A DNA stretch of 64,000 nucleotides from Mixta hanseatica (GCF_023517775.1 NZ_CP082904.1:558001-622000), one strand, 5' to 3'; positions 39,591 through 49,398 are shown, numbered from the stretch's first letter. Notes: a model not told the origin generated them from the sequence alone. Numbers and translations are program-made.

Positions 39591-39630
39591 TTCTCTATGC
39601 TTTCTTATGCTTTCTTATGCTTTCTTATGC
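39591..39630 (+). repeat. Decamer tandem repeat, TTTCTTATGC x 3 plus one degenerate copy
   Basis: Three exact TTTCTTATGC copies (39601-39630) follow a degenerate copy TTCTCTATGC (39591-39600), directly abutting the heptamer array. Two different repeat periods side by side suggest repeated slippage events at this site. Confidence 0.92.
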
Positions 39631-40073
39631 TTTATAACCCCATTATTTTTATAAAGCTGATTTAAGATCATGGATTTTTATATTTGCAAATCCTATTCAT
39701 TGCGAAATATCTGAATTTTATCGGGCGTAATTTATTTCGGACTTGGTTCGATAAATGTAATTCCCGGAATTAATTTCTATTACGCCTTCAGACTTGATAA
39801 ATAGCGTTTGATTAGAACAGGTTAGCTAAAGAGGTTAATTTTTCCTGCCTGGCATAAAAAGCAAATAAGCCGCGAGGTCGGGCGCAGCGGCATTAATCAG
39901 GGCCGTTTACTTATTCATTGTCAACGGAATTTATATTTCTTAACAATTTGCAGCAGGGGATTATTACATAAACTCCCGTTTGGTCTATGCTTTATAACTA
40001 TTACGGTAAGTTATCGGAAACGTTCGATAATGATTGCAGATTCTGAAACGGCGCCATTTGCGGAGGAAGAGTC
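39631..40073. other. AT-rich non-coding region upstream of the DUF2382 genes
   Basis: No gene is visible in about 440 bases. The last 100 bases contain CTATGCTTTATAACTATTA (39987-40005), which could hold a stationary-phase type -10. A ribosome site (GGAGGAAGAG) precedes ATG 40074. Confidence 0.4.
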
Positions 40074-40481
40074 ATGACGAAGAAAATTGCGCCGGGCCAA
40101 CCAGTAACGGAACAGCATGAAGCCATTCCGCTGGCAGAAGAGCAGGCGGAGGTTAGCACGCAGCGCGTGGTCGACCGTCGCGTCCGTATTAGCCGCTCGA
40201 CCACAACGGCAGAGAAGCTGTTAGAAGCGGAGCTCTGGCATGAAGAAGTTGAGATAGAACATGTCGAAAAAAATGAACCGGTGAAAGAAGGCTATTTCCC
40301 GCAGGTTCGTCAGGAAGGCGATGTGTTAATTGTCCCGGTAATTGAAGAGCAGGTAGAAATTATCCGGCACTATGTATTGAAAGAAGAAGTTCATATTCAC
40401 AAGCTGAAAAAAAATGAACATTTTCAGCAGAAAGTGACTTTGCGTAGCCAGGAGATAGAGATCAACAAGGAAGATACTTAA
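40074..40481 (+). CDS. DUF2382 domain protein (YsnF/AvaK-like)
   Basis: The 135-residue product is a single charged DUF2382-type domain with alternating EVEIEHVEKNEPV, QEGDVLIVPVIEEQVEI and VLKEEVHIHKLKK strands. This domain is found in general-stress proteins in many bacteria, and its biochemical role is unknown. It is 30 bases upstream of a second, larger DUF2382 gene with good ribosome sites for both, so they form a stress-type pair. Confidence 0.8.
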   Translation: MTKKIAPGQPVTEQHEAIPLAEEQAEVSTQRVVDRRVRISRSTTTAEKLLEAELWHEEVEIEHVEKNEPVKEGYFPQVRQEGDVLIVPVIEEQVEIIRHYVLKEEVHIHKLKKNEHFQQKVTLRSQEIEINKEDT

Positions 40482-40511
40482 CCGTTAACCTAAGCACGAG
40501 GAGACTATTAT

Positions 40512-41678
40512 ATGGCACACGAAAAAATCGTAACTGCTTTTAATCAGGTACAGCAGGCGGAAGTGGCTAAAGAGAAACTAATTGCCGAAGGTATCGCGGA
40601 AAATCATATTGATATTATTTCAGGTGAAAGATTACGCGTAGAAGGTAAAGAGATCCGTCATCCAAGCTTCTGGCAGCGCCTGTTTGGCGATGACGTTGAT
40701 GATGATTACGCGACCGAATATAACAAAGCGATTCAGGGCGGCGGCGTGCTGCTGACCGTACGCGCACCAAAAGAAGATGCAGACCGCGTTGAAGCGTTGC
40801 TGGATCAATATTCAACCGATTACTCGGCTTCATATAACCGTTCTGGCACTGCTGACACTACCGGCGCCAATCGTGAACACCTGGGTGAAACCAACGATCT
40901 TACCGGTCGTACTACTTCTGCAGGCTTTACTGCCGGCGCCAGCGGCGTCACTGGCAACAACAACCCGACCTCAGGTGTACCGGGTACGCTGGGTGATAAA
41001 AGCACCACAGCAGGTAAAACCGGCGCCACTGACCTGGTTAATGATGCCCACACTGGCGGCGTAACGGATACCGGCACCAGCGGCGTAGTGACAGGTACCG
41101 GCACCGGGGCGACTGGCACAGCGGCAACCGGCATTGCCGGCACCACGGGCGCCGCGCTGACCGGCAGCGATGACCGTGAAGCCCTGAAACTGGCGGAAGA
41201 AGAAGTCGCTATTGGCAAACGTCAGGTAAGCGATGGCGTAGTACGTCTGCGTCGTTATACCGTAGAAGATGAAGTGGCTGAAGACGTATCGCTGTTTGAA
41301 CAGCATGCAGACGTATTCCGCACCGCAGTTGACGAGCCCGCTTATCTGAGCGACGTCGACTGGTCCGATAAAACTATCGAAGTGGAAGAGTCACACGAAG
41401 TACCGACGGTAAGCAAAACCGCACGTATTAAAGAAGAGGTGGGCGTACGTAACGAAACCTCTGAGCGTGTCGAAACGGTGAAAGATACCGTGCGTCGTCA
41501 GGAAGTGGAAGTGGAACAGACCGGCGCAACCGGCCTGGCAAAAGATAACCTGACCGGCACCACCACCGGGGTGGGTAAAGATAATCTGACCGGCACCACT
41601 ACCGGCCTGGAGAAAGATAACCTCACCGCGACCGACAGCGATCTGGAAAAAGATCGCCTGACCGGCCTGAAGAAGTAA
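40512..41678 (+). CDS. YsnF/AvaK-type stress protein with low-complexity linker and DUF2382 domain
   Basis: The 388-residue product has three parts. Residues 1-110 form a general-stress YflT/17M-like domain (KIVTAFNQVQQAEVAKEKLI). Residues 110-225 are a Gly/Thr/Ala-rich, probably disordered linker. A DUF2382 domain follows (residues 226-345), and the tail repeats a KDNLTGTTTG unit several times. No signal peptide or membrane segment is visible. The repeated tail and linker are coded by similar DNA units and may vary in length between strains. Function is unknown. Confidence 0.8.
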   Translation: MAHEKIVTAFNQVQQAEVAKEKLIAEGIAENHIDIISGERLRVEGKEIRHPSFWQRLFGDDVDDDYATEYNKAIQGGGVLLTVRAPKEDADRVEALLDQYSTDYSASYNRSGTADTTGANREHLGETNDLTGRTTSAGFTAGASGVTGNNNPTSGVPGTLGDKSTTAGKTGATDLVNDAHTGGVTDTGTSGVVTGTGTGATGTAATGIAGTTGAALTGSDDREALKLAEEEVAIGKRQVSDGVVRLRRYTVEDEVAEDVSLFEQHADVFRTAVDEPAYLSDVDWSDKTIEVEESHEVPTVSKTARIKEEVGVRNETSERVETVKDTVRRQEVEVEQTGATGLAKDNLTGTTTGVGKDNLTGTTTGLEKDNLTATDSDLEKDRLTGLKK

Positions 41679-42971
41679 TTACTGTCCCTGGCCCGCGCTG
41701 AGCATATGCCACAGCGCGGGCAGCTGCGTTATCAACCACAGCAGCAGTCCAATAAAGCCTCCCACCAACGTCCCGTTGATACGAATAAACTGTAAATCCT
41801 TACCGATATTCAACTCGATCTGTTGCGACATTTCACGCGCATCCCAGCTTTTTACCGTGTCGCTGATATGGCGTGTCAGGAAAGCGGCAAAATCGGGCGC
41901 AACCGTGCGAGCCGCCTGTTCCATATGCTGATTCAGCGAACTACGCAGCGCACTGTCATTTACCAGCGTTTCGCCCAGCCATAAGCCCGCTTCCGCCACA
42001 CGCTGCTGTACGCGAGAATCTTCTGCATTCAGATCCGCTTTTAGCCATTCGCGTAAATCGCTCCACAGCTCGCCGATATAGCGATTCAGCTCTTCATCTT
42101 CCTTCAGATAACCTTTAATGGTTTCCGCCCGTTCCGCCATATCCGGATCGCTTTTCAGTCGGATAATCAGCTTCTCGACGGCGCGGTTAAAGCCCATGCG
42201 CAGCTCATGTCCCTGATCCTGACTGACATCATCCAGCAAAGAGTTCACCGCGCTGGAGACCAGCTCGGCGCTGTGTTCGCCCAGCCATTCGGTGGGCAGC
42301 ACTTTCGCTTTAATCGGATGCTCGCGCTTCAGCCAACGCACGATTTGCATGGCGATAAACTCGCGCGTGCTTTCCCGGTTAATCAGGCGCAGCAGCTGTT
42401 CAATGGCGGCATCCAGCAGCGCCTGATGGCGATTGTTTTTGGTCAGGCTTTCCAGTAGCAAGGCGCTTGACTGCGTCAGGTCAACTTTATCGATCGCCTT
42501 ATGCACGGCGCGCCGGATAAAACCCTGAATACGCGTATCGTCAGTCAGATCGAGGAAGCCGCGCATTAGCTGCAGCAGATGCTGGCCCAGCCGTTGCGCA
42601 TTATCCGGCGCGCTGAGCCAATTACCGATCAGCTGCGCCGGATCGTGCCGACGGATCAGCGCCAGCAGCGAGTCCGCATCAAGGAATTTTTCCTGCACAA
42701 AGCGGCCCAGATTTTCGCCGATGCGATCTTTATTACGGGGAATAATGGCCGTATGCCGCGAGATAAAGGGCACCGGCACGCGCCGAAACAGCGCCACCAC
42801 GGCAAACCAGTCTGCCAGCGCCCCCACCATAGCGGCTTCCGCTATCGCTTTCAGGGCGCTAACTCCTGGCCAGGGCGGCATAAACAGCGTAGCGATAAAG
42901 GTAGCTGCAGCGGTCAGCAGCAGTGAAAGCGCCAGGCGCTTGGCTCGTTTAAGTTCGTTTATTTTCTGCAT
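41679..42971 (-). CDS. yjiN: DUF445 inner-membrane protein YjiN
   Basis: The 430-residue product has an N-terminal membrane segment ([19 protein letters not shown]), the conserved block from [19 protein letters not shown] to [20 protein letters not shown], a long helical middle, and a second C-terminal membrane segment ([15 protein letters not shown]). This is the YjiN/DUF445 family of unknown function. ATG 42971 was chosen because further upstream the frame overlaps the neighbouring regulator. Confidence 0.92.
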   Translation of the reverse strand: MQKINELKRAKRLALSLLLTAAATFIATLFMPPWPGVSALKAIAEAAMVGALADWFAVVALFRRVPVPFISRHTAIIPRNKDRIGENLGRFVQEKFLDADSLLALIRRHDPAQLIGNWLSAPDNAQRLGQHLLQLMRGFLDLTDDTRIQGFIRRAVHKAIDKVDLTQSSALLLESLTKNNRHQALLDAAIEQLLRLINRESTREFIAMQIVRWLKREHPIKAKVLPTEWLGEHSAELVSSAVNSLLDDVSQDQGHELRMGFNRAVEKLIIRLKSDPDMAERAETIKGYLKEDEELNRYIGELWSDLREWLKADLNAEDSRVQQRVAEAGLWLGETLVNDSALRSSLNQHMEQAARTVAPDFAAFLTRHISDTVKSWDAREMSQQIELNIGKDLQFIRINGTLVGGFIGLLLWLITQLPALWHMLSAGQGQ

Positions 42972-43011
42972 GCTACCAGCATAGCGTAGCGCGTTAAGAA
43001 AATCGTGCCTG

Positions 43012-43494
43012 CTAGTTAAACGCCAGCCATAAAGCAAACAGCGTCACCAGTAGTAGCAGCCACAGCACCAGAAATTGGCTAAGACTGCCTTTTCTGTTTA
43101 ACAGACTCTCTTCCTGCTGCGTCAGGGGTAAAGGCGGTGAAGAGGGGAGAAAGGTTTTGTCCGACAGCTTTTCAACCTGCGCGGAAAGGGTAATGCCTTT
43201 TTTCGGTACGGTGATAATAATGTTTTCATCAATACCGACACGTTTTAATGTTTTGCGCAGAATAGAGATATTTTGATAAAGCGTATTGACTGTCACTTCC
43301 ATACCATGTTTTCGCCAGACTTCATTCATAAAATCCTCCTGAGTAATAACGCATCCCTTTCTCTCAATTAATAATGATAAACAGCGGCTGGTAGGCTGAT
43401 TAAGCTTAGTATCCTTTTCCGGATAGAATTTACTTGAGGTTAAAGTATGTTTTAATGGATCGAAGATAACGTTATTATTAATGCAGTAGAACAT
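43012..43494 (-). CDS. Membrane-anchored winged-helix regulator (CadC/ToxR-like)
   Basis: The 160-residue protein has an N-terminal winged-helix DNA-binding domain of the Trans_reg_C type, with [38 protein letters not shown] and [12 protein letters not shown] Pro/Ser-rich linker and one C-terminal membrane helix ([19 protein letters not shown]) follow, with almost no periplasmic part. It is divergent from the fimbrial operon that starts 585 bases away, so it is the likely fimbrial regulator. Confidence 0.75.
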   Translation of the reverse strand: MFYCINNNVIFDPLKHTLTSSKFYPEKDTKLNQPTSRCLSLLIERKGCVITQEDFMNEVWRKHGMEVTVNTLYQNISILRKTLKRVGIDENIIITVPKKGITLSAQVEKLSDKTFLPSSPPLPLTQQEESLLNRKGSLSQFLVLWLLLLVTLFALWLAFN

Positions 43495-44079
43495 GGTTAA
43501 TCCCTCAGTAACCTAATCCATAAGTGAAGACACGCAACGGGCGAATAGAGAATGAAGCTAGCATAACGCTGTTTTTCATTCAAACTTCTTACCAAAGAGA
43601 GCGCGAATTAAAAGGATGCATAATCTTATTTTTCATATCATTCAAGCTTTTCATTTTTTAATTACCTATTCACTTTGGTTTAATTTTTTGATTTTAATCA
43701 GGTTTAACTGTTTGTTCATCATGGTGTCGACCTGTTGTTTTCTTATATTGTGAACTTTCATTTCGCTTTCCTGAATTATTCATTCTTCACTTTTCATTTT
43801 CGGTTTTTCTTGTAGTTTTGCTGTTGCAGCGCAATTCACCTGCTGTCGTTAATTCTTTAATTAATATGACTACAGCGGATGCGGTGTCAGCTAACAAATT
43901 AATAACCTGGATGATGTTTTATAACTCAGTCTTTCTGTATTTCCGTGATGCCTGTCGATAGTTCTTTAGCTATCGGTATGGGAATTATTTTCTTTCATGA
44001 CTGCACCGGGGAATAAAGAACGAATGCCCATCCCGGACATTCAGGTCGGTCACATTTAAATTAGCTCATAAGGATATCT
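43495..44079. other. AT-rich control region of the fimbrial operon
   Basis: No gene is seen in 585 bases between the regulator and the fimbrial subunit. It is AT-rich with many T-runs, typical of H-NS-bound promoter regions. No inverted repeats of an invertible switch were found by eye, and no promoter can be chosen with confidence. A ribosome site (TAAGGA) lies at 44069-44074. Confidence 0.45.
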
Positions 44080-44604
44080 ATGAAACGTCTTAATAAAATC
44101 TCATTAGGCATGGCGCTGCTGTTTGCCTCGGCTTCTACGCTGGCCTACGACGGAACGGTGAATTTCAATGGTGAAATTATTGATAATACCTGTGTGGTTT
44201 CACTGGGCGACAATGGTAATAGCCTGATAGTACCGATGGGATCGGTGAATAAAAGCAGCTTTACCGGCAAAGGTTCTGTGGCTTCAACCACCCAATTTAC
44301 GCTGACCCTGACCGATTGTCCTGCGGTTAATGCGCGCGTGAAGTTTGATGGTCCGACCTATGATGGCGATCAGGATGTACTGGCGCTCAATGCAGGCGGC
44401 GCGGGCGCTGCGGAAGGCGTCGGCATTCAGATTTACGATCAGAACATGACCAAGCTGCCGCTGTTTACCGCCTCGAATCCCTATGAGTTGCAAGAGAAGG
44501 TGGCTAACAACCTGAAGTTTTATGCCAGCTATATCGCTACGGCCGCCACCGTCTCGCCGGGCCCGGCGAATGCCGTCGCCACTTTTACCATGAATTATAA
44601 TTAA
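44080..44604 (+). CDS. Type 1-family fimbrial major subunit
   Basis: The 174-residue pilin has a Sec signal peptide ending around LAYDG. The mature domain has the typical subunit Cys pair (NTCVVS and TDCPAV), VNFNGEIIDNTC near the N-terminus and the donor-strand groove end AVATFTMNYN. It is the first gene of a chaperone-usher operon and is followed by a strong hairpin that may allow higher expression of the pilin than of downstream genes. Confidence 0.92.
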   Translation: MKRLNKISLGMALLFASASTLAYDGTVNFNGEIIDNTCVVSLGDNGNSLIVPMGSVNKSSFTGKGSVASTTQFTLTLTDCPAVNARVKFDGPTYDGDQDVLALNAGGAGAAEGVGIQIYDQNMTKLPLFTASNPYELQEKVANNLKFYASYIATAATVSPGPANAVATFTMNYN

Positions 44605-44612
44605 TCCATCCT

Positions 44613-44639
44613 GCAATGGGCCAGATCGTGGCCCATTGC
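44613..44639 (+). terminator. Intercistronic hairpin after the pilin gene (attenuator or processing stem)
   Basis: An eleven-base perfect stem, GCAATGGGCCA (44613-44623) with TGGCCCATTGC (44629-44639), loop GATCG, followed by only TTT. Such a hairpin after the major pilin commonly reduces read-through or protects the upstream message. Confidence 0.7.
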
Positions 44640-44659
44640 TTTCTGCAGGGAAAGCCGGA

Positions 44660-45343
44660 ATGTATAAAAGGATGTTTAGCCTGCTATTAATGTTAATGCT
44701 GGTGAATAGCACGGCAACAGCGGGCGTTATTGTCGGCGGCACGCGCATTATTTTCCACGGCGCGAAAAAAGAGACCACGATTAGCGTCACCAATCCGGAT
44801 GACAGCATCTGGTTAATTCAGTCGTGGGTTGAAAGTCCGGATAATAATAAAGCGCCCTTTATCTTCTCGCCGCCGCTTTTCCGCCTGGACGGCCAGCAAA
44901 AAAACGTTTTACGCCTGATCTATACCGGCGCGCCGTTACCGCCGGATCGCGAAAGCCTGTTCTGGGCCAATATCAAATCGATCCCGAATGCGGCAGATGA
45001 AGAGAATATCTTACAGATTGCGATCAAAACGCAGATTAAATTGATCTGGCGCCCTGCCGGCCTGCAAAAAACCGTTTCCCTGGCTGAGATGAACCAACTT
45101 CGCTGGCGCTGGCTGTCGGGGAAACTGCAGGTATCCAACCCAACGCCTTATTACATGAATTTTCATTCAATAGAGGTTAATGGCAAAGCGATTGCGGATG
45201 CGCAGTGGGTCGCGCCGTTTGCCGTTAAAGAGTATGCCTTACCTCAACTGGCGCGCTCAGGAAAAGTAAGCTGGCGCCTGATCAATGATTACGGCGCGAT
45301 TACCCCACCTTTTACGGCGACTTATTCAACACAAGGCCAGTAA
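44660..45343 (+). CDS. Periplasmic fimbrial chaperone (PapD-like)
   Basis: The 227-residue product has a signal peptide (MFSLLLMLMLVNSTATAG) and two immunoglobulin-like domains with GTRIIFHGAKKETTISVTN, the FIFSPPLFRLDGQQKNVLRL strand, and KLIWRPAGL. It stabilises pilin subunits by donor-strand complementation in the periplasm. ATG 44660 is favoured over an upstream TTG. Confidence 0.92.
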   Translation: MYKRMFSLLLMLMLVNSTATAGVIVGGTRIIFHGAKKETTISVTNPDDSIWLIQSWVESPDNNKAPFIFSPPLFRLDGQQKNVLRLIYTGAPLPPDRESLFWANIKSIPNAADEENILQIAIKTQIKLIWRPAGLQKTVSLAEMNQLRWRWLSGKLQVSNPTPYYMNFHSIEVNGKAIADAQWVAPFAVKEYALPQLARSGKVSWRLINDYGAITPPFTATYSTQGQ

Positions 45344-45373
45344 AAACGCGATTTTACCATTAAGGAAAAGCCT

Positions 45374-47872
45374 ATGGCGGAGGGAAAAGTACGCCACTTA
45401 TTATTGCTGTGCCTTATCACGGCGGTTATACAGGTACACCACGGCTATGCCGTCACCTTTAATCCCGCGCTGCTGGAGCGCCACGGACTGAATAATGAAG
45501 CGGTCGATCTCTCCGCTTTTGAACACAGCTCGCTGTTGCCCGGCACCTATCGGGTTGAGATCCTGCTGAATCAGCAGCCGCAGGAGACGCGCGACGTTAC
45601 CTTTCGTCAGGACGGCGAGGATCTCATGCCTTGCCTGAGCGTAGAGGATCTGGCGCGCTACGGTGTGAACGTTGCGCGCTATCCTGAACTGCAGCAGAGC
45701 GATGACTGCGCCGATTTAAGCCAGATCAACGATGCCGCCGCGCGGCTGGATATGAATGCCCAGCGCCTGCTGCTAAGCATACCGCAGGCGGCATTGCAGT
45801 ATCAGGCGCGTGAGACAGTGCCGCCGGAGCGATGGGATAACGGCATCAACGCGCTGCTGCTTAACTATCGCTTCAGCGGCGCACACAGCAAGGCGCTGGA
45901 GGCGCATCGCCAGAACGACGATAACCAGTTTTTAAGCCTGCGCCCCGGCATCAACATCGGGCCGTGGCGGGTGCGCAACTACAGCACCTGGTCGCGCAGC
46001 CGACAGCGTCAGGGCGACTGGAACAACCTGTATACTTATGCGCAGCGCGAGATCGTGCCGCTGCAGGCGCAGCTGACGCTGGGCGAAAGCAGCTCACCCA
46101 GCGATATGTATGACAGCATTAACTTTCGCGGCATACAGCTGGCATCGGATGAGGATATGCTGCCGGACAGCCTGCAAGGCTATGCGCCGGTGGTGCGCGG
46201 CATTGCCCGCAGCCATGCGCAGGTGAACGTGTATCAGAACGGCCAGATTATCTATCAGACCTACGTGGCGCCCGGCGCCTTCACGATTGCGGATATCTAT
46301 CCTACCGGCGGCAGCGGCGATCTTACCGTAACCATTAATGAAGCGGACGGCAGCGAACAACAGCTGGTAGTGCCGTTCGCCTCGGTTCCGGTATTACAGC
46401 GTGAAGGACATATCAAATACAGCCTCACCGGCGGCGAATATCGTGGCTACGGCAACCGCCACGACGGCGACCTCTTTTTCCAGGCGACCGGCATTATCGG
46501 CCTGCCGCAGGCGTTTACCCTGTATGGCGGCACGCAGCAGGCGGAGAACTATCGCTCGCTGGTGGCGGGCATCGGTAAAAACCTTGGCGCGCTGGGCGCG
46601 CTCTCGCTGGATGCCACGCTGGCGTATAGCCAGCCTGCTCATCAGCAGCGTTCCCGGGGGCACGCCTGGCGGCTGCGTTACGGCAAAAACTTTATTAACA
46701 TCGGCACCAGCGTGGCGCTGGCGGGCTATCGCTATGCCACCAGCGGCTTTTACAGCCTGAACGATGTGCTGGAGAGCCACGCGCGCGATCGCCTGTGGCA
46801 GTGGGAGCAAAGACGCCAGCGCGCCGAGCTAACGTTGACGCAGAACCTGTGGCGGCAGGCGGGGGCGCTCACGCTCAGCGCGATTCATGAACAGTACTGG
46901 GACGATCAACATCAGACGCGCTCCCTGAACCTCGGCTACAACAACAGCTGGCAGGGCATCAGCGTCAGCCTGAACTATAGCTATAACCGCAACATCTTTA
47001 AACCTGCCTGGCGCGATAAAAGCGCACGCGAGGATCAGGTGCTGGCGTTATCGCTTAGCGTGCCGCTCAACCGCTGGACGGGCCATGCCTGGGCCAGCTA
47101 TCAGATGAACAGCGCCCGCCACGGCAGCACCAGCCACTCGGCCGGGCTGAGCGGCACCGCGCTGACCGATAATAACCTCAGCTGGAGCCTGCGCCAGGGC
47201 TACACCAGCCGCAACGAAGGCAGCGGCGGCAGCGCTGAGATCGATTATCGCGGCGGTTACGGCGAAGCGGATGCGGGCTACGCGTGGGATCGTCATACCC
47301 GTCGCCTGAGCTATGGCCTGAGCGGCGCGCTGGTGGCGCATCGGGATGGCATTACCCTTAGTCAGCCGCTGGGCGAGACGGTAGCGCTGGTCAAAGCGCC
47401 GGGCATCGCCGATGCATCCGTACTTAACCAGACCGGCGTCAGCACCGACTTTCGCGGCTATACGCTAGTGCCCTGGCTGCGCGCTTATCGCGTCAGCGAG
47501 ATTATGCTCGATCCGCTGTCACTGTCGGATACGGTGGAGCTGCAGCAGATCAGCCAGCAGGTAGTGCCGACACGCGGCGCGGTGGCGCGCGCAGATTTCA
47601 GCGGCAGAGTCGGCCAGCGCGCGTTGATCACTTTGCTCCGGCGTAACGGCCTGCCGGTACCCTTTGGCGCAACGGTGACGCTGGCCGATGAGCAGGGGGA
47701 TTACAGCAGCATCGTGGGTGATAACGGCGAGGTATGGCTAAGCGGACTGGCGGAGCAGGTAACGCTGCAGGCGAGCTGGAGCAGCCGCGCCGACAGCCAG
47801 TGCCGCGCTGATTTTACTCTGCCAGCGGCACGCAACGATATCGTGACGCAGCTACAGGCCACCTGCCAGTAA
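45374..47872 (+). CDS. Outer-membrane fimbrial usher
   Basis: The 832-residue FimD/PapC-family usher has a signal peptide ending near HGYAV and an N-terminal chaperone-binding domain (FNPALLERHG). The 24-strand barrel includes RGIQLASDEDMLPDSLQGYAP and the plug, with TGGSGDLTVTINEADGSEQQ. C-terminal domains end QLQATCQ. AAGGA precedes the ATG. It lies 30 bases after the chaperone gene. Confidence 0.95.
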   Translation: MAEGKVRHLLLLCLITAVIQVHHGYAVTFNPALLERHGLNNEAVDLSAFEHSSLLPGTYRVEILLNQQPQETRDVTFRQDGEDLMPCLSVEDLARYGVNVARYPELQQSDDCADLSQINDAAARLDMNAQRLLLSIPQAALQYQARETVPPERWDNGINALLLNYRFSGAHSKALEAHRQNDDNQFLSLRPGINIGPWRVRNYSTWSRSRQRQGDWNNLYTYAQREIVPLQAQLTLGESSSPSDMYDSINFRGIQLASDEDMLPDSLQGYAPVVRGIARSHAQVNVYQNGQIIYQTYVAPGAFTIADIYPTGGSGDLTVTINEADGSEQQLVVPFASVPVLQREGHIKYSLTGGEYRGYGNRHDGDLFFQATGIIGLPQAFTLYGGTQQAENYRSLVAGIGKNLGALGALSLDATLAYSQPAHQQRSRGHAWRLRYGKNFINIGTSVALAGYRYATSGFYSLNDVLESHARDRLWQWEQRRQRAELTLTQNLWRQAGALTLSAIHEQYWDDQHQTRSLNLGYNNSWQGISVSLNYSYNRNIFKPAWRDKSAREDQVLALSLSVPLNRWTGHAWASYQMNSARHGSTSHSAGLSGTALTDNNLSWSLRQGYTSRNEGSGGSAEIDYRGGYGEADAGYAWDRHTRRLSYGLSGALVAHRDGITLSQPLGETVALVKAPGIADASVLNQTGVSTDFRGYTLVPWLRAYRVSEIMLDPLSLSDTVELQQISQQVVPTRGAVARADFSGRVGQRALITLLRRNGLPVPFGATVTLADEQGDYSSIVGDNGEVWLSGLAEQVTLQASWSSRADSQCRADFTLPAARNDIVTQLQATCQ

Positions 47873-47894
47873 ACGGCGCGAAGAGGAAAATGAT

Positions 47895-48839
47895 ATGACT
47901 AAGCTAACGAACGCGCTGGTGGTTCTCGCGGGCGCAATAACCGCTATCAGCGGTTGGGCGGCGAGCTGCGATATCGGCGCGCCCAAAACGCAGCGGATTG
48001 CGCTGTCTGATTTGTTTGTCGATCCTAACCTGCCGCCGGGCAGCCTGCTGGATAGTAAGATCATCAGCGTGGCGGGATGGATGGCGCAGCGCTGCGACGG
48101 CAGCGTTCCGTATCACTCCAGCATGGCCGGCGGATGGAGCCGGCCGAGCACGACAATGCCGGGAGTCTATGATACCGGCGTACCGGGCGTAGGGGTAAAA
48201 ATCACCGACTATCACTTCTCCGATCGCTTTGTACCGCAGACCGCCACGCTGACGCCGACAGGCGATGCCCCGGTGCCCGGTTCTGATATCCAGCTGATGT
48301 TTTACCGCACCGGCGATATCACGCCCGGCAGCTTTCCCGGCGGTGAGGTGGCGCGTTTCTCGCTGCCGGACAGCAGTGGCAACCTGACCAATGTGCTAAG
48401 CCTACAGGTGGTCTCCGGCGAGGTGCGGATAAAAAGCTGCTATGCCAAAACGCCCAGCCAGACGGTGCAGCTGGGCGCCATCAGCCGCAGCGCCTTTAGC
48501 GGCTACGGCAGCAGCGTGGCACCCACGGCGTTTGATATTGAACTGCTGTGTCAGGGCGATCTGCCGGTGAACGTCTCTTTTTCCTCCGCCAGCAGCACGC
48601 CATCGCCGGAGCCGGGCATGGTGCCGATTGATAGCGCGCCCGGCGCGGCCAGCGGCGTAGCGATTAAGATTACCTATCGCGACGGCAGCCCGCTCTATTT
48701 CGATACGCCGCGCAGCTATCACCACGACGGCGAACGCCAGATCGCCATTCCGCTGTTGGCGGCCTATATGTCGCTTGGCAAGCAAGTGACGCCCGGCACG
48801 GTGCAGGCGGCGATGACGTTTACGATTACGCAGAACTAG
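47895..48839 (+). CDS. Fimbrial tip adhesin/minor subunit
   Basis: The 314-residue product has a signal peptide ending around GWAAS, an N-terminal receptor-type domain, and a C-terminal pilin domain (GAISRSAFSGYGS, FDIELLCQGDLPVNVSF, VQAAMTFTITQN). This two-domain layout fits a tip adhesin. The ligand is unknown. It closes the four-gene subunit-chaperone-usher-adhesin operon. Confidence 0.85.
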   Translation: MTKLTNALVVLAGAITAISGWAASCDIGAPKTQRIALSDLFVDPNLPPGSLLDSKIISVAGWMAQRCDGSVPYHSSMAGGWSRPSTTMPGVYDTGVPGVGVKITDYHFSDRFVPQTATLTPTGDAPVPGSDIQLMFYRTGDITPGSFPGGEVARFSLPDSSGNLTNVLSLQVVSGEVRIKSCYAKTPSQTVQLGAISRSAFSGYGSSVAPTAFDIELLCQGDLPVNVSFSSASSTPSPEPGMVPIDSAPGAASGVAIKITYRDGSPLYFDTPRSYHHDGERQIAIPLLAAYMSLGKQVTPGTVQAAMTFTITQN

Positions 48840-48888
48840 GGAAGGGAGACTTCACGCCCCGCCAGGCAGGGCGCGCAGAAGGGATGCA

Positions 48889-49398
48889 TCAGGAGATGAA
48901 GTTTTTACCCTGTTTCAGTACTACGTCGCAGGCTTTGGTTTTCAGCTTCTCGCCCATCGGCGTATTGCTCAGGCTTTTCAGGTTAAGCTGCTGACCGCTG
49001 CCGGTATTCAACAAGCCCATCAGTCCCTGCTGATAATCGGTCTGCTGCGTCTGTTGCGTGGTGTTTTGCAGGCCCAGCTTGCTCAGCACCTGATCCTTGA
49101 TGCTGTTGGCGTTGTTTTTAATCACATTATTCTTCACGCAATATTCCATCACCCCGGCGGCATTGGTCATGCTGGTACTGCTGACCGCCTTATCGCCGCC
49201 GTTCAGCAGCCCGGAGAGGGAAGAGAGCGACAGACCATTTTGACTGGCAGTGCTCTGCGTATTGGTGTTGTTCTGCTGGCTGAGCTGCGTTGCCGCATTA
49301 TTCAGCTGATCCTGCCAGCTGGCCGCCAGCGCCGTTCCCGTTGCCATAAGAGAGAGCATACCCGTTGTTAGCGCCAGGCGCCGTAATGTTGTTTTCAT
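48889..49398 (-). CDS. yjjA: DUF2501 family periplasmic protein YjjA
   Basis: The 169-residue product has a signal peptide (LALTTGMLSLMATGTALA), a Gln/Asn/Thr-rich segment, and the DUF2501 core SLSSLSGLLNGGDKAVSS, ending TKACDVVLKQGKNFI. Function is unknown in E. coli. ATG 49398 with GAGG upstream was chosen; the same frame is open to 49806 but crosses the tRNA gene and is not coding there. Confidence 0.88.
   Translation of the reverse strand: MKTTLRRLALTTGMLSLMATGTALAASWQDQLNNAATQLSQQNNTNTQSTASQNGLSLSSLSGLLNGGDKAVSSTSMTNAAGVMEYCVKNNVIKNNANSIKDQVLSKLGLQNTTQQTQQTDYQQGLMGLLNTGSGQQLNLKSLSNTPMGEKLKTKACDVVLKQGKNFIS

Noticed and set aside
39521..39630. Possible CRISPR-like array
   Set aside because: The units are 7 and 10 bases with no spacers; this is simple-sequence repeat, not CRISPR.
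39443..39637. Plus-strand ORF with a periodic LLPASCF peptide across the heptamer repeat
   Set aside because: It arises because three heptamers make seven codons. It has no ribosome site, and it starts inside the terminator region of lptG.
41690..41719. Perfect nine-base hairpin CCCGCGCTG/CAGCGCGGG near the yjiN stop
   Set aside because: It lies within the coding end of yjiN and lacks a T-run on either strand, so it was not called as a terminator.
43495..44079. Possible invertible fimbrial switch
   Set aside because: No inverted repeat pair or adjacent fim-type recombinase was found by eye.
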